A stretch of 64,000 nt of DNA from Anaerococcus sp. AGMB09787 (GTDB lineage Bacteria; Bacillota; Clostridia; Tissierellales; Peptoniphilaceae): positions 62,001 to 126,000 of the forward strand of contig NZ_JAKZEY010000023.1 of the NCBI RefSeq assembly GCF_022808955.1, written 5' to 3'. This document shows, one piece after another, positions 55,526 through 64,000 of the stretch. Position numbers and translations under genes: made by a program. The notes below the pieces were generated by a model. The model worked only from the letters and a program-made list of their open reading frames with translations. It made no database searches and had not been told where the DNA came from. Numbering within the stretch: the first letter of the stretch is position 1; each line of letters starts with the position of its first letter.

Positions 55526-56650
55526 ATGAAATATTTTGATTTAAATGGCAAGAAAGTTTCTCGACTAGGGTTTGGTTGCATGAGATTACCAGTACTTGAT
55601 AAGGATAATTCAAAAATCGATAAGGAGAAGGCATCAGAGTTAATACTTGCTGCAATAGATAAGGGGCTTAATTACATAGATACTGCCTACAACTATCATG
55701 GCAAAATGAGTGAAAAGTTTGTGGGAGAATTTTTGGAAGAACATAATTTAAGAGATAAGGTCAATCTAACCACCAAGAACCCTGTTTGGCTAGCAGAAAG
55801 CAAGGAAGACTTCTATAAGTTGTTGGAAGAGCAACTTGCTAACCTTAGGACTGACCACCTAGATTTTTACCTCCTTCATTCCCTTAGCAAGGACAGTTTC
55901 CATAAAGCAGTTGATCTAGGTGTTCTAGACTTTGCAGAAGATATTAAGAAGAGAGGTCTCGTAAAAAATATAGGCTTCTCCTTCCATGATGAGTATGAAG
56001 TTTTTGAAGAGATTATCAAGGTCTACCCATGGGATTTCTGTCAAATTCAACTAAATTACCTGGATATAGACTACCAAGCTGGAATCAAGGGCTATGAACT
56101 TGCAAAGAGGATGGGTATTCCTATGGTAATTATGGAGCCACTTAAGGGAGGAAGATTATCAAATCCTCCAGAAGAAATTGCTTCAATGGTTGATTCTTTC
56201 GAAGGCTATTCTCCTTCACAAATGGCTATCAAATTCCCCCTAAGCCTTGATAATGTAATGACTGTCCTAAGTGGAATGAATGAGATGGGTCAAGTCGAAG
56301 AAAATACTGATATGGCAGATAAAGTTGAAGCCAATAAATTAAGCCAAGAAGAGAAGGACTTTTATAAGAAGGCCCGTGACATATATAAAAGCAAGGAACA
56401 AATAGCCTGCACTGCTTGTGAATATTGTATGCCATGTACCGTAGATATTAACATTCCAAGGGTCTTTGCCCTATGGAACAATGGCTTCTTGTATGATGAA
56501 GAAGAAAAAAGCAAAGAAGCTTATAAAACATATTTAGAAAAAGGAGTCGACCCACAAAGTTGTATTGAGTGTGGTAAGTGTGAGGGAATTTGCCCACAAA
56601 GTCTCGAAATAATAGAGGGCCTCAAAGAAGCTGATCAATATCTAAGATAG
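55526..56650 (+). CDS. Aldo/keto reductase with C-terminal 4Fe-4S domain
   Basis: 374 residues. ATG 55526 is better spaced from AAAGGAG (55515-55520) than the adjacent ATG 55523. The AKR barrel is shown by LGFGCMRLP, the DTAYNYHG motif with catalytic Tyr, and DFYLLHSLS. The end carries CTACEYCMPCTVDINIP and CIECGKCEGICPQ, Cys sets for iron-sulfur clusters. Typical of anaerobe AKRs linked to ferredoxin-type electron flow. Starts a three-gene dehydrogenase group. Confidence 0.9.
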   Translation: MKYFDLNGKKVSRLGFGCMRLPVLDKDNSKIDKEKASELILAAIDKGLNYIDTAYNYHGKMSEKFVGEFLEEHNLRDKVNLTTKNPVWLAESKEDFYKLLEEQLANLRTDHLDFYLLHSLSKDSFHKAVDLGVLDFAEDIKKRGLVKNIGFSFHDEYEVFEEIIKVYPWDFCQIQLNYLDIDYQAGIKGYELAKRMGIPMVIMEPLKGGRLSNPPEEIASMVDSFEGYSPSQMAIKFPLSLDNVMTVLSGMNEMGQVEENTDMADKVEANKLSQEEKDFYKKARDIYKSKEQIACTACEYCMPCTVDINIPRVFALWNNGFLYDEEEKSKEAYKTYLEKGVDPQSCIECGKCEGICPQSLEIIEGLKEADQYLR

Positions 56651-56659
56651 GAGATAAAT

Positions 56660-57613
56660 TTGATAGGGATATTAACAAACGATTCGTTTTTAAAAATTAA
56701 GGATGTAGAGGAATACTTTACAGAAAATGTAGACGAGGAATGGAAGATATACAAGATCTTCGATGAGATCTATGATGATAGGGATAAGATAGATATAATC
56801 CTATCTTCTGGAAGATTGGATGGAGAAAAAATTAAAAACTTTAAGAATTTAAAACGGGTCTTTTCTTATACTACTGGTGTTGATAAGTACCCTTTGGATT
56901 CCTTGAATGAAATGGGAGTAGTCCTTACTAATACCAAGGGAGTCCAAGCCAAAAGTATATCAGAACAAGTCCTCGGAGTAATGATATCTTTCTCAAGAAA
57001 TCTTTTTAAGGCTTACCAAAACAAAGCAGAAAGAAAGTATGAAAAGTACCCTATGTATGAACTTTATAACAAAAGACTCCTTATTATAGGTATGGGAAGC
57101 ATTGGTAGGGAACTAGCTCGTAGGGCCAAGGCCTTTGATATGCGAATAGCTGGTGTTAGAAATCATGTCGATGGAAAAGATCAAGAAAATTTTGATGAGG
57201 TCTATCCTACTAGTGAATTAAAAAATCACTTATCAGGTTTTGACTATATAGTTTCTATCTTACCATCAACTGAGAGTACAAGGGACTTATACAATTATGA
57301 TTTGTTTAAGGCAATGGATAAGAATACTATATTTATGAATGTTGGTCGTGGGGATGCTGTGATTGAAGATGATTTGATTAGGTCCCTAAAAGATGGAGAA
57401 ATAAGGGGAGCCTACCTGGATGTCTTCCAAAATGAGCCACTTAGTCCAAGTTCTGACCTATGGGACCTTGATAATCTAGTAATAACTCCCCATATAGCAG
57501 GGCCAACTCCCTTTTATTTTGAGAGGGCTATGGTCTTATTTCAAAGGAATTTAGAAGAATTTAGAAAGAATAAAGAATTATCAAACACTATATCATATGA
57601 GGAGAGGTATTAA
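56660..57613 (+). CDS. D-2-hydroxyacid dehydrogenase family protein
   Basis: 317 residues from a TTG start 9 nt behind AGGAG. The NAD fold is shown by LLIIGMGSIGRELARRAKAFDMRIAGV (GxGxxG), with the catalytic set Arg (NVGRGDAVIEDDLI), Glu (DVFQNEPL) and His (ITPHIAGPTP). Substrate unknown. Lies between the aldo/keto reductase and an alcohol dehydrogenase with almost no spacing. Confidence 0.9.
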   Translation: MIGILTNDSFLKIKDVEEYFTENVDEEWKIYKIFDEIYDDRDKIDIILSSGRLDGEKIKNFKNLKRVFSYTTGVDKYPLDSLNEMGVVLTNTKGVQAKSISEQVLGVMISFSRNLFKAYQNKAERKYEKYPMYELYNKRLLIIGMGSIGRELARRAKAFDMRIAGVRNHVDGKDQENFDEVYPTSELKNHLSGFDYIVSILPSTESTRDLYNYDLFKAMDKNTIFMNVGRGDAVIEDDLIRSLKDGEIRGAYLDVFQNEPLSPSSDLWDLDNLVITPHIAGPTPFYFERAMVLFQRNLEEFRKNKELSNTISYEERY

Positions 57614-57615
57614 CT

Positions 57616-58788
57616 ATGAGAGATTTTATTTTTGATATATCAACTAGGATATTTTTTGGTAGCAAGCAACTTGATAAAATAGGACCAGAAATTAAAAAAT
57701 ATGGAAACAGGGTCCTTGTAGTATATGGGATGGGATCTATTAAGAAAAATGGACTATATGATAAGGTAACAAGGGAACTAGACGAACATAATATAAAATA
57801 TTTTGACCTAGGTGGAGTAGTACCTAACCCGAGGATATCCAAGGTAGTCGAAGGAATAGATCTTGTTAGAAGAGAAAATATTGACTTTATCCTCGCAATA
57901 GGTGGGGGCTCAGTTATAGATACAGCCAAGCTTATAGCAGTAAGTTCATTAAGTGATGTAGATCCATGGAATATAGTCCTAGGCAAGGAAAAAATACAAA
58001 AGGCCCTTCCTCTTGGATCAGTCCTTACCCTATCAGCTACTGGATCAGAGATGGATACTGATTCTGTCATCACCAATGAAGCAACATCACAAAAGCTAGG
58101 CTGGGCAAGTGAATTTGCTAGACCTAAATTTGCCTTTATGGATCCAGAAACTACTTATAGTGTAAACGCCTACCACACAGCAGCCGGAACTGCAGATATT
58201 ATGAGCCACACTATGGAAGATTATTTTTCTTTAAATGATGGGGCCTTTTTTCAAAATAGAGAAGCTGAAGGAATCCTAAAGACCTGCCTTCACTACGGAC
58301 CTATAGCTATAAAAGATCCTACAAACTATGAGGCTAGGGCAAATCTCATGTGGGCAGGGTCTTGGGCTATCAACGGACTCTTATCCAAGGGCAAATCTCA
58401 CGCCTGGTCAGTCCACCCTATGGAACATGAACTATCTGCTAAGAAAGATATCACCCATGGTATAGGTCTTGCAATCCTTACTCCTCCTTGGCTAAGGTAT
58501 TGCTTAAGGGATGAGACAGCTGGGAAAATTGCTGAATTTGCTTACAATGTCTTTGGTATAGAAAAATCTGAATCTATAGTGGATGATGCCAATAGGGGGA
58601 TAGATGCACTGAAAGAATTTTTCCATCAATTAGGTATCAATGAAAGACTAAGGGATTTTGGTTTTAATGATAAAGACCTAATTGAGATGGCTAATAAATG
58701 TATTGAAAATACTAACAAAAAATTTATAAGGGGCTTCGTTGACCTCTATGAAGAGGATATATTAGAAATTTATAGGATGGCTTTATAG
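57616..58788 (+). CDS. Iron-containing alcohol dehydrogenase (butanol dehydrogenase-like)
   Basis: 390 residues, type III ADH. GGGSVIDTAK binds NAD(P); metal ligands are in AAGTADIMSHTMEDYF, KGKSHAWSVHPMEHEL and DITHGIGLA. Reduces aldehydes or oxidises alcohols during fermentation. Starts 2 nt after the preceding stop. Confidence 0.93.
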   Translation: MRDFIFDISTRIFFGSKQLDKIGPEIKKYGNRVLVVYGMGSIKKNGLYDKVTRELDEHNIKYFDLGGVVPNPRISKVVEGIDLVRRENIDFILAIGGGSVIDTAKLIAVSSLSDVDPWNIVLGKEKIQKALPLGSVLTLSATGSEMDTDSVITNEATSQKLGWASEFARPKFAFMDPETTYSVNAYHTAAGTADIMSHTMEDYFSLNDGAFFQNREAEGILKTCLHYGPIAIKDPTNYEARANLMWAGSWAINGLLSKGKSHAWSVHPMEHELSAKKDITHGIGLAILTPPWLRYCLRDETAGKIAEFAYNVFGIEKSESIVDDANRGIDALKEFFHQLGINERLRDFGFNDKDLIEMANKCIENTNKKFIRGFVDLYEEDILEIYRMAL

Positions 58789-58802
58789 AAAATTTTATAT
58801 AA

Positions 58803-58846
58803 AAAAAGGCTTTAGTAAATATAAAAACTTGCTAAAGCCTTTCTTT
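58803..58846. terminator. Bidirectional terminator
   Basis: AAAGGCTTTAG and CTAAAGCCTTT form a long stem between convergent genes, with T-rich DNA on both sides. Confidence 0.88.
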
Positions 58847-59838
58847 TAATTTTCTTTTAAAAATTCTTTATATTTTTCCCTATCGTAGACCACATCAAGC
58901 TCACCTATAAAGGCTGTGTATTTATTTGGATAGCAGAAGTGTTCCTTAAACTTATATAGACCATCCTTATCATCTAAACTAAAGGTTCCACCAAAGTCAA
59001 AGTACCTATATCCATTTGCCATGGTCCACTTTATTTCTTCCCACACCATATTGTAATTTGGCATCTTGGACCTCATATCATTAGAAGAAGCTGCATAGAG
59101 GTAATAGACCTTGTCATTGTAAGGGATTAACAAGGAAGCTGCAAGTGCCTTATCCTTATAGTAGGCGGTAAATATTTGAGCGTCAAAGTTGTCTATAATT
59201 CCTTTAAAATATTCCTTTGGCCTATAATTTATGCCTTGTCTTTGAGCCATTATCTTAGTTAGTTGGTAAAAGTTATCAAGAGTTTCATTATTCGTTTCTC
59301 TTTTTGTAATTATTTCCGACCTAACGGATTTTCTTATATTATATCTTCCTTTGCTAGAAAAAGATTTAAGTAGGCTATCTTCATCAAAGCCCTTTGTATC
59401 AAGGATCATATTATATCTTGGTTGAGTGAAGCTATGGATATCAGCCTCCACAGATCTAAAGTCGTAGCCTAACTTCTTATATTCATAGATAGGTTTTTCT
59501 TCAAAGGGAAATTCTGGATCCATCCTTAGCAAAAAAGCATCATACTTTTCCTTAAGAGGGGTTGCCTCTTTGATTAGTTGGTCAACTAACTTATAATTTC
59601 TAAAATCGCAAACTGGTCCTCTTGGAGCATAGAGAAAGTGCTTGCCATTAATATTTTTTATTCCAATAATAGACATAGCTCCAATAATTTGCTTATTTTC
59701 TTCAACATAGACTAAATCACTTGTCCAATTATTTTTTACTCTTGACCAGGCAGGGTCTTGCATAGGCTTGGCATAGGGACTGGACTTAATAAAATCCATA
59801 TATCTTTTTTCTTCTTCAGCTGTATTTACAATAGGCAT
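58846..59838 (-). CDS. FemX/FemAB-family peptidoglycan bridge aminoacyltransferase
   Basis: 330 residues. FemAB-type double GNAT fold: MQDPAWSRVKNNW, FLYAPRGPVCDFRN, SFSSKGRYNIRKSVRSE and YRYFDFGGTF with KFKEHFCYPNKYT are the recognisable family segments. It adds the first amino acid to the lipid II stem peptide from aminoacyl-tRNA. The added residue cannot be predicted. The serine-tRNA-binding coiled arm of FemA is absent, as in FemX-like members. Confidence 0.87.
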   Translation of the reverse strand: MPIVNTAEEEKRYMDFIKSSPYAKPMQDPAWSRVKNNWTSDLVYVEENKQIIGAMSIIGIKNINGKHFLYAPRGPVCDFRNYKLVDQLIKEATPLKEKYDAFLLRMDPEFPFEEKPIYEYKKLGYDFRSVEADIHSFTQPRYNMILDTKGFDEDSLLKSFSSKGRYNIRKSVRSEIITKRETNNETLDNFYQLTKIMAQRQGINYRPKEYFKGIIDNFDAQIFTAYYKDKALAASLLIPYNDKVYYLYAASSNDMRSKMPNYNMVWEEIKWTMANGYRYFDFGGTFSLDDKDGLYKFKEHFCYPNKYTAFIGELDVVYDREKYKEFLKEN

Positions 59839-60032
59839 AATATCCTCTCCTTCTTATATTTAGTTAATATTGTTTGACTAAAGGGTTCATAGTGAGTGGT
59901 ATTTACCCACTAGTAAAATTATTCTTTAACTACTATACCGTTATATAAAATAAATATAGAGTAAATTCAATATTAAAGTTAATAATATATTACATGGTAG
60001 TTTAGGGGTGATATTTGAAAATTTCTTTCGAT

Positions 60033-60071
60033 TTTACATACACTTTACAATTATTTAAAGTTAATCTAATA
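60033..60071 (+). promoter_or_regulatory. PhoP-box-like direct repeats before pstS
   Basis: TTTACA (60033-60038), TTTACA (60044-60049), TTAAAG (60055-60060) and CTAATA (60066-60071) repeat every 11 nt. This matches the TT(A/T)ACA-N5 layout of Gram-positive PhoP sites and lies 60-90 nt before pstS. Confidence 0.6.
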
Positions 60072-60120
60072 AGTTAGCTTTAAGATTTAATTATAAAAGA
60101 AAAAAGGAAGGTTATATAAT

Positions 60121-61080
60121 ATGAAATTAAAAACAAAACTTTTTAGTACTGTAATTGCTATGTCTATGGTGCTTACTGCATGTGGACAAAATAATGAACA
60201 ACCAGCTGACGATGCTGCTGAAACAGCACCAGCAACAGAAGAAGCTGCTACAGAAGAAACAAGTGAAGAAAACACAGACGCTGCTAAAGACAGTGAATCA
60301 TCAATGGGAGCTATATCATTAGTATCAAGAGAAGATGGTTCAGGTACTAGAGGAGCTTTCACAGAATTAGTTGGACTAGTTGAAAAAACTGATGATGGAG
60401 AAGAAGACCTAACAAGTACAGAAGCTAATGTTCAAAACACAACAAACGGAGTAATGACAATAGTTGCTCAAGATAAGGGAGCTATCGGATACATTTCACT
60501 AGGTTCTCTAAATGATACTGTTAAAGCTGTTAAGGTTGACGGAGTTGAAGCTACAGAAGCAACAGTAGAAAGTGGAGAATATTCATTATTTAGACCATTC
60601 AACCTAGCTTACAAAGAAGATGCTATAACAGATCTTGGAAAAGACTTCTTAAAATTCATCGCTTCTCCTGATGGACAAGCTATAGTTTCAGAAAATGGAT
60701 ATGTAAAGATTAAAGAAGGCGAAGCTTATGAAGCAAGCGGAATGAGTGGAGATCTTAAAATTGCTGGATCTACATCAGTATCTCCTCTAATGGAAAAACT
60801 TATCGAAGCTTACAAAGGACTTAATCCAGATGTAAACATCGAAATGCAATCTATCGGTTCAACTGAAGGAATCAACACAACACTTGATGGTGCTAGTGAA
60901 ATAGCTATGGCTTCAAGAGAACTAAAAGATGAAGAAAAAGAACAACTTACACCAGTAGTTATTGCTAACGATGGTATCGCAGTAATTGTTAACAAAGAAA
61001 ATCCAATCGAAGAATTAACATCTGAACAAATTCAAAAAATGTTCAAAGGCGAAATCGCTGACTGGAGTGAATTAAATTAA
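60121..61080 (+). CDS. pstS: Phosphate ABC transporter substrate-binding lipoprotein, circularly permuted
   Basis: 319 residues. Signal peptide with lipobox LTAC (about 18-21) and an Ala/Glu/Thr-rich linker. The domain order is reversed relative to classic PstS: the half with SREDGSGTRGAF, KGAIGYISLGSL and PFNLAYKE comes first (about 63-200), and the half with IAGSTSVSPLMEKL, ASRELKDEE and VIANDGIAVIVNKENP comes second, ending at the hinge GEIADWSEL. Both phosphate-binding halves are complete, so the protein should work. It starts the pst operon. Confidence 0.88.
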   Translation: MKLKTKLFSTVIAMSMVLTACGQNNEQPADDAAETAPATEEAATEETSEENTDAAKDSESSMGAISLVSREDGSGTRGAFTELVGLVEKTDDGEEDLTSTEANVQNTTNGVMTIVAQDKGAIGYISLGSLNDTVKAVKVDGVEATEATVESGEYSLFRPFNLAYKEDAITDLGKDFLKFIASPDGQAIVSENGYVKIKEGEAYEASGMSGDLKIAGSTSVSPLMEKLIEAYKGLNPDVNIEMQSIGSTEGINTTLDGASEIAMASRELKDEEKEQLTPVVIANDGIAVIVNKENPIEELTSEQIQKMFKGEIADWSELN

Positions 61081-61940
61081 TGGAAAAAGACATAAAGGGC
61101 AGAATATTTGAAATAATATTTCTTATAGCTACACTTTTGTCAATAAGTTTTATAGCTCTAATCTGTATATTTATTTTCAAAGCTGGTATAAGCTTTGTTA
61201 GTAAATACGGATTATGGGAGTTTATTAGTGGAAGTAAGTGGAAACCAACAGCAGTCCCTCCAAGCTATGGTATCTTACCAATGATTGTAGGATCTATCGT
61301 AGTTACATTATTATCGCTAGTGTTTTCCGTTCCTTTTGCATTGGCCATATCTGTATTTATGGCCTTTTATGCTAAGAAGACCTATAAACCACTTTCAAGC
61401 TTAATAAAACTTATGGCTGCTGTACCATCAGTAGTATATGGTTTCTTTGCCTTAATGGTAATAGTACCTATCATAGCATCTATTACTAATAGGGGAGGAA
61501 TGAATATACTAACTGCAGCAATCTTGTTAGCTATAATGATTACTCCAACTATAGTAGAAATTTCTGAAACTGCCTTAAGAAATGTACCACAATTCTACTA
61601 TAATGGATCAATTGCACTTGGTGCAACTAAAGAAGAAACAATATTTAAGATTATGATTCCAGCTGCTAAGAATGCAATTTTCTCTTCTATAATCTTAGCT
61701 ATGGGTAGATCAATTGGTGAAACAATGGCTGTATACCTAGTAATAGGTAACCAACCAAGGATGCCTGGTTCCATATTCGAGGGAGTTAGAACCATGACAA
61801 CTAATATAGTTCTAGAGATGGGATATGCATCTGGTGACCACAGACAAGCTCTTATTGCGACAGGTATGGTGCTTTTCGTATTTATTTTGATCATAAACTT
61901 AATATTCAACATAGTAAGAATAAGAAATGAAAAACAATAA
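61080..61940 (+). CDS. pstC: Phosphate ABC transporter permease PstC
   Basis: 286 residues, six membrane segments. SGSKWKPTAVPPSYGILPMIVGS is the family marker and the coupling loop is ETALRNVPQFYYNGSIALGATKEETIFKIMIPAA. One-base overlap with pstS (TAATG). Confidence 0.94.
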   Translation: MEKDIKGRIFEIIFLIATLLSISFIALICIFIFKAGISFVSKYGLWEFISGSKWKPTAVPPSYGILPMIVGSIVVTLLSLVFSVPFALAISVFMAFYAKKTYKPLSSLIKLMAAVPSVVYGFFALMVIVPIIASITNRGGMNILTAAILLAIMITPTIVEISETALRNVPQFYYNGSIALGATKEETIFKIMIPAAKNAIFSSIILAMGRSIGETMAVYLVIGNQPRMPGSIFEGVRTMTTNIVLEMGYASGDHRQALIATGMVLFVFILIINLIFNIVRIRNEKQ

Positions 61941-61949
61941 GGGAATGAA

Positions 61950-62753
61950 ATGAAAAAAACTTTTAAACCTTTAATTATGCTCCTAACTGCGCTTGGACTC
62001 TTATCCTTTGCTGTAATAGTAATCTATATACTAGTAATGGGTATTCCAAGTATAGATAGTTCAATATTTGCATGGGAATATAACAGTGAAAACCACTCTC
62101 TTATGGCACCTATGATTACTACCCTGGTTACTATAGTGTTAACCTTGTTAATAGCCCTACCACTTGGAATTTTTACTGCTATATATACTAGCTCTTATGC
62201 CAGAAGTAAACTTATAGTTAACCTAGTAAGTTTTACTAGTGAAATACTTGCAGCTATTCCATCAATTGTTTACGGCTTATTTGGTTATTTGGCTTTCGTA
62301 ATATTTTTAAAGATGGAATTTTCTATAGTATCTGGTTGCTTGACCTTGATGATAATGGTTCTACCAACCATTATTAGAACTAGTCAAGAGGCTATAGCTA
62401 CAGTAAATACCCTACAAAGAGATGCATCTTTGGCCCTTGGAGCTACAAAATTAACAACAATTTTTAGAATTATTCTACCAGAAGCTCTTCCAGGAATCCT
62501 AGCTGGTGTATTCTTATCAGTAGGTAGAATAGTAGGTGAAACAGCAGCATTAGTTTACACAATGGGAACTTATGTATCTATGCCTTCAAACATCATGAAG
62601 TCTTCAAGAACATTGGCAGTTCACATGTTCCAATTATCTTCAGAAGGTCTTTATGTAGACAAGGCTTATGCAACTGCAGTAGTCCTATTGATCTTTGTAA
62701 TAATAGTCAATGCTGTATCAAATAAGCTTGCAAACAAACTTATTAAGGAGTAA
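61950..62753 (+). CDS. pstA: Phosphate ABC transporter permease PstA
   Basis: 267 residues, six membrane segments, with [37 protein letters not shown] and the coupling loop [33 protein letters not shown]. Forms the channel with PstC. Confidence 0.94.
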   Translation: MKKTFKPLIMLLTALGLLSFAVIVIYILVMGIPSIDSSIFAWEYNSENHSLMAPMITTLVTIVLTLLIALPLGIFTAIYTSSYARSKLIVNLVSFTSEILAAIPSIVYGLFGYLAFVIFLKMEFSIVSGCLTLMIMVLPTIIRTSQEAIATVNTLQRDASLALGATKLTTIFRIILPEALPGILAGVFLSVGRIVGETAALVYTMGTYVSMPSNIMKSSRTLAVHMFQLSSEGLYVDKAYATAVVLLIFVIIVNAVSNKLANKLIKE

Positions 62754-62755
62754 TA

Positions 62756-63514
62756 ATGACTAAACCAATTATAACAGTAAGAGATCTACACCTTTTCTAT
62801 GACGATTTTGAAGCATTAAAGGGTATAGATATGGATATCAATGAAAATGAAGTTACAGCCTTCATTGGACCTTCTGGCTGTGGAAAGTCTACTACAATAA
62901 TGTGCTTCAATAGGATGAATGACCTTATTGAAGGTTGTAGGATTGAAGGAGAAATTAAGATAGGTGGAAAAAACATCTATGATCCATCTATAGACGTTAC
63001 AAGACTTAGAACTGAAGTAGGAATGGTCTTCCAAAATCCTAACCCATTTTCTAAATCAATTTATGATAATATTGCCTATGGACCTAGAAACCATGGCATC
63101 AAAGACAAGTCAACTCTTGATGAAATTGTAGAAACAAGCCTTAGGGATGCTTCTATATGGGATGAAGTAAAGGATAAGCTAAACCAAAATGCTCAAAGCC
63201 TATCAGGTGGACAACAACAAAGAATTTGTATAGCAAGATCCTTGTCAGTAAAGCCTAAAATCCTATTGATGGACGAATCTACAAGTGCTCTTGATCCAAT
63301 TTCAACAGGTAAGATTGAAGAACTGGTTGATAAACTTAAACAAGAATATACAATTGTTATGGTAACCCATAATATGCAACAAGCTGCCAGAATCTCTGAC
63401 AGAGTAGCCTTCTTCTTAACAGGTGAAGTTGTTGAGATGGATGAAACAGAAGTTATATTTAACAGGCCTAAGCACAAAAAGACCGAAGAGTACATTACAG
63501 GAAGGTTTGGTTGA
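62756..63514 (+). CDS. pstB: Phosphate ABC transporter ATPase PstB
   Basis: 252 residues. Walker [10 protein letters not shown] with the PstB-specific [12 protein letters not shown] after it, [21 protein letters not shown], signature [15 protein letters not shown], Walker [14 protein letters not shown] and [13 protein letters not shown]. Ser in place of Pro in DEST is normal for PstB. The stop overlaps phoU (TGATG). Confidence 0.96.
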   Translation: MTKPIITVRDLHLFYDDFEALKGIDMDINENEVTAFIGPSGCGKSTTIMCFNRMNDLIEGCRIEGEIKIGGKNIYDPSIDVTRLRTEVGMVFQNPNPFSKSIYDNIAYGPRNHGIKDKSTLDEIVETSLRDASIWDEVKDKLNQNAQSLSGGQQQRICIARSLSVKPKILLMDESTSALDPISTGKIEELVDKLKQEYTIVMVTHNMQQAARISDRVAFFLTGEVVEMDETEVIFNRPKHKKTEEYITGRFG

Positions 63515-64000
63515 TGAGAGAAAGATTTGATAATAAGTTAAATGATGTTGAGGAAAGCTTTGTTAGTTTAGCTGATCTCTACCTACTTAACTTTGAAAAA
63601 TTTATATTATATAAAGATAGTCCAGAAGTACTAGATGAAGTCATTCAAAATGAAGCTAAGATTAATTCAAGGATAGATATAGTAAAGGATATGTGCTATA
63701 CCATGATGCTAAGAGAAGCGCCTGTAGCTAGTGATTTAAGATTTATTCAAACATCTATGTCACTAACCAGCTCTTTTAGACGTATCTATTCTCACTTGGT
63801 AGAAGCAGCTATAATCTTGAAGGAAATTGAATCTAATGAATCTTTACTAGCTATAACCGAAGAAATGCTTAAGATTTTAAATGAAATGCTTACTAACTTT
63901 AGGAATGCCCTTGTAGAAAGAAACGAAGAATTGGCATATAATACTATTAAAATGGATGATCAAGTAGATGAATTATTCGAAAAATCAATCGATTTTGCAA
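63514..64000 (+). CDS. phoU: Phosphate transport regulator PhoU, 3' end outside window
   Basis: 162 codons seen. Starts [22 protein letters not shown]; the first helical repeat has the metal-site-like region ELAYNTIKMDDQVDELFEKSI at the window end. PhoU links the Pst transporter to PhoR signalling. Overlaps pstB by one base. Confidence 0.9.
   Translation, partial: MRERFDNKLNDVEESFVSLADLYLLNFEKFILYKDSPEVLDEVIQNEAKINSRIDIVKDMCYTMMLREAPVASDLRFIQTSMSLTSSFRRIYSHLVEAAIILKEIESNESLLAITEEMLKILNEMLTNFRNALVERNEELAYNTIKMDDQVDELFEKSIDFA

Noticed and set aside
1-64000. CRISPR array
   Set aside because: No regularly spaced repeats or Cas genes were found; repeated units seen are histidine triad coding repeats and IS ends.

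Overview
The window is low-GC, densely coded DNA from an anaerobic Firmicute. Gene content (ornithine and citrulline catabolism, a reductive T-box regulated amino-acid carrier, a clostridial-type circularly permuted PstS, an AdcA-Pht zinc operon, FemX-like peptidoglycan ligase) points to a Gram-positive anaerobic coccus of the Peptoniphilaceae (Anaerococcus-like). That taxon is an inference from gene families; no rRNA is present.

Layout. 0-9.5 kb: the end of a large FtsX-type ABC permease, then a tight run with a histidine phosphatase, an SbcD/SbcC-like (YhaO/YhaN) pair, a metallophosphoesterase and a CYTH protein, followed by a glucosaminidase and a GlgB-like protein that has lost its catalytic residues. 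9.6-15.2 kb: a DarB/CbpB-like CBS protein, then tRNA-Ser and SRP RNA on the minus strand, divergent from dnaX-ybaB-recR, a lipoprotein and an AIM24 protein. 15.3-17.8 kb: three DNA-repair genes (TIGR03916-type radical SAM protein, TIGR03915-type partner, deoxyinosine glycosylase). 18.0-22.7 kb: a zinc uptake operon (adcA, adcC, adcB and a five-motif histidine triad protein) behind a palindromic operator. 22.7-24.2 kb: a complete IS256-family element inserted in the terminator of that operon. 24.3-30.3 kb: a LacI regulator and a divergent ABC importer plus a glycerophosphodiester phosphodiesterase; the fused permease carries an in-frame stop.

30.4-37.2 kb is the accessory island and the most interesting part. 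It is bracketed by two direct, defective IS200-type copies and contains an IS256 end remnant and an IS30-type fragment. Inside is what looks like a peptide-regulated RiPP locus: an RRNPP-like regulator, a divergent 51-residue secreted peptide (candidate pheromone), a 44-residue acidic precursor with a short CGKACGG core, a JAMM/MPN-domain protein, a radical SAM-SPASM maturase and an ABC exporter. A perfect 22-bp inverted repeat encloses the precursor gene.

37.3-50.99 kb: a small membrane protein, a frameshifted brnQ behind a T-box leader, a MATE transporter, a flavin reductase, a nucleoside phosphorylase-like protein, ornithine carbamoyltransferase, an AGCS symporter, a ClpB-like protein whose second AAA+ ring is inactivated by sequence, two tandem TIGR00300-type (ornithine cyclodeaminase-like) proteins, and carbamate kinase. 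Together these would take citrulline/ornithine to carbamoyl phosphate, ATP and possibly proline. 51-59.9 kb: an HrtBA-like ABC exporter, M18 aminopeptidase, TspO-like protein, aldo/keto reductase, hydroxyacid dehydrogenase, iron alcohol dehydrogenase and FemX-like ligase. 60-64 kb: pstS-C-A-B-phoU behind PhoP-box-like direct repeats; phoU runs off the window end.
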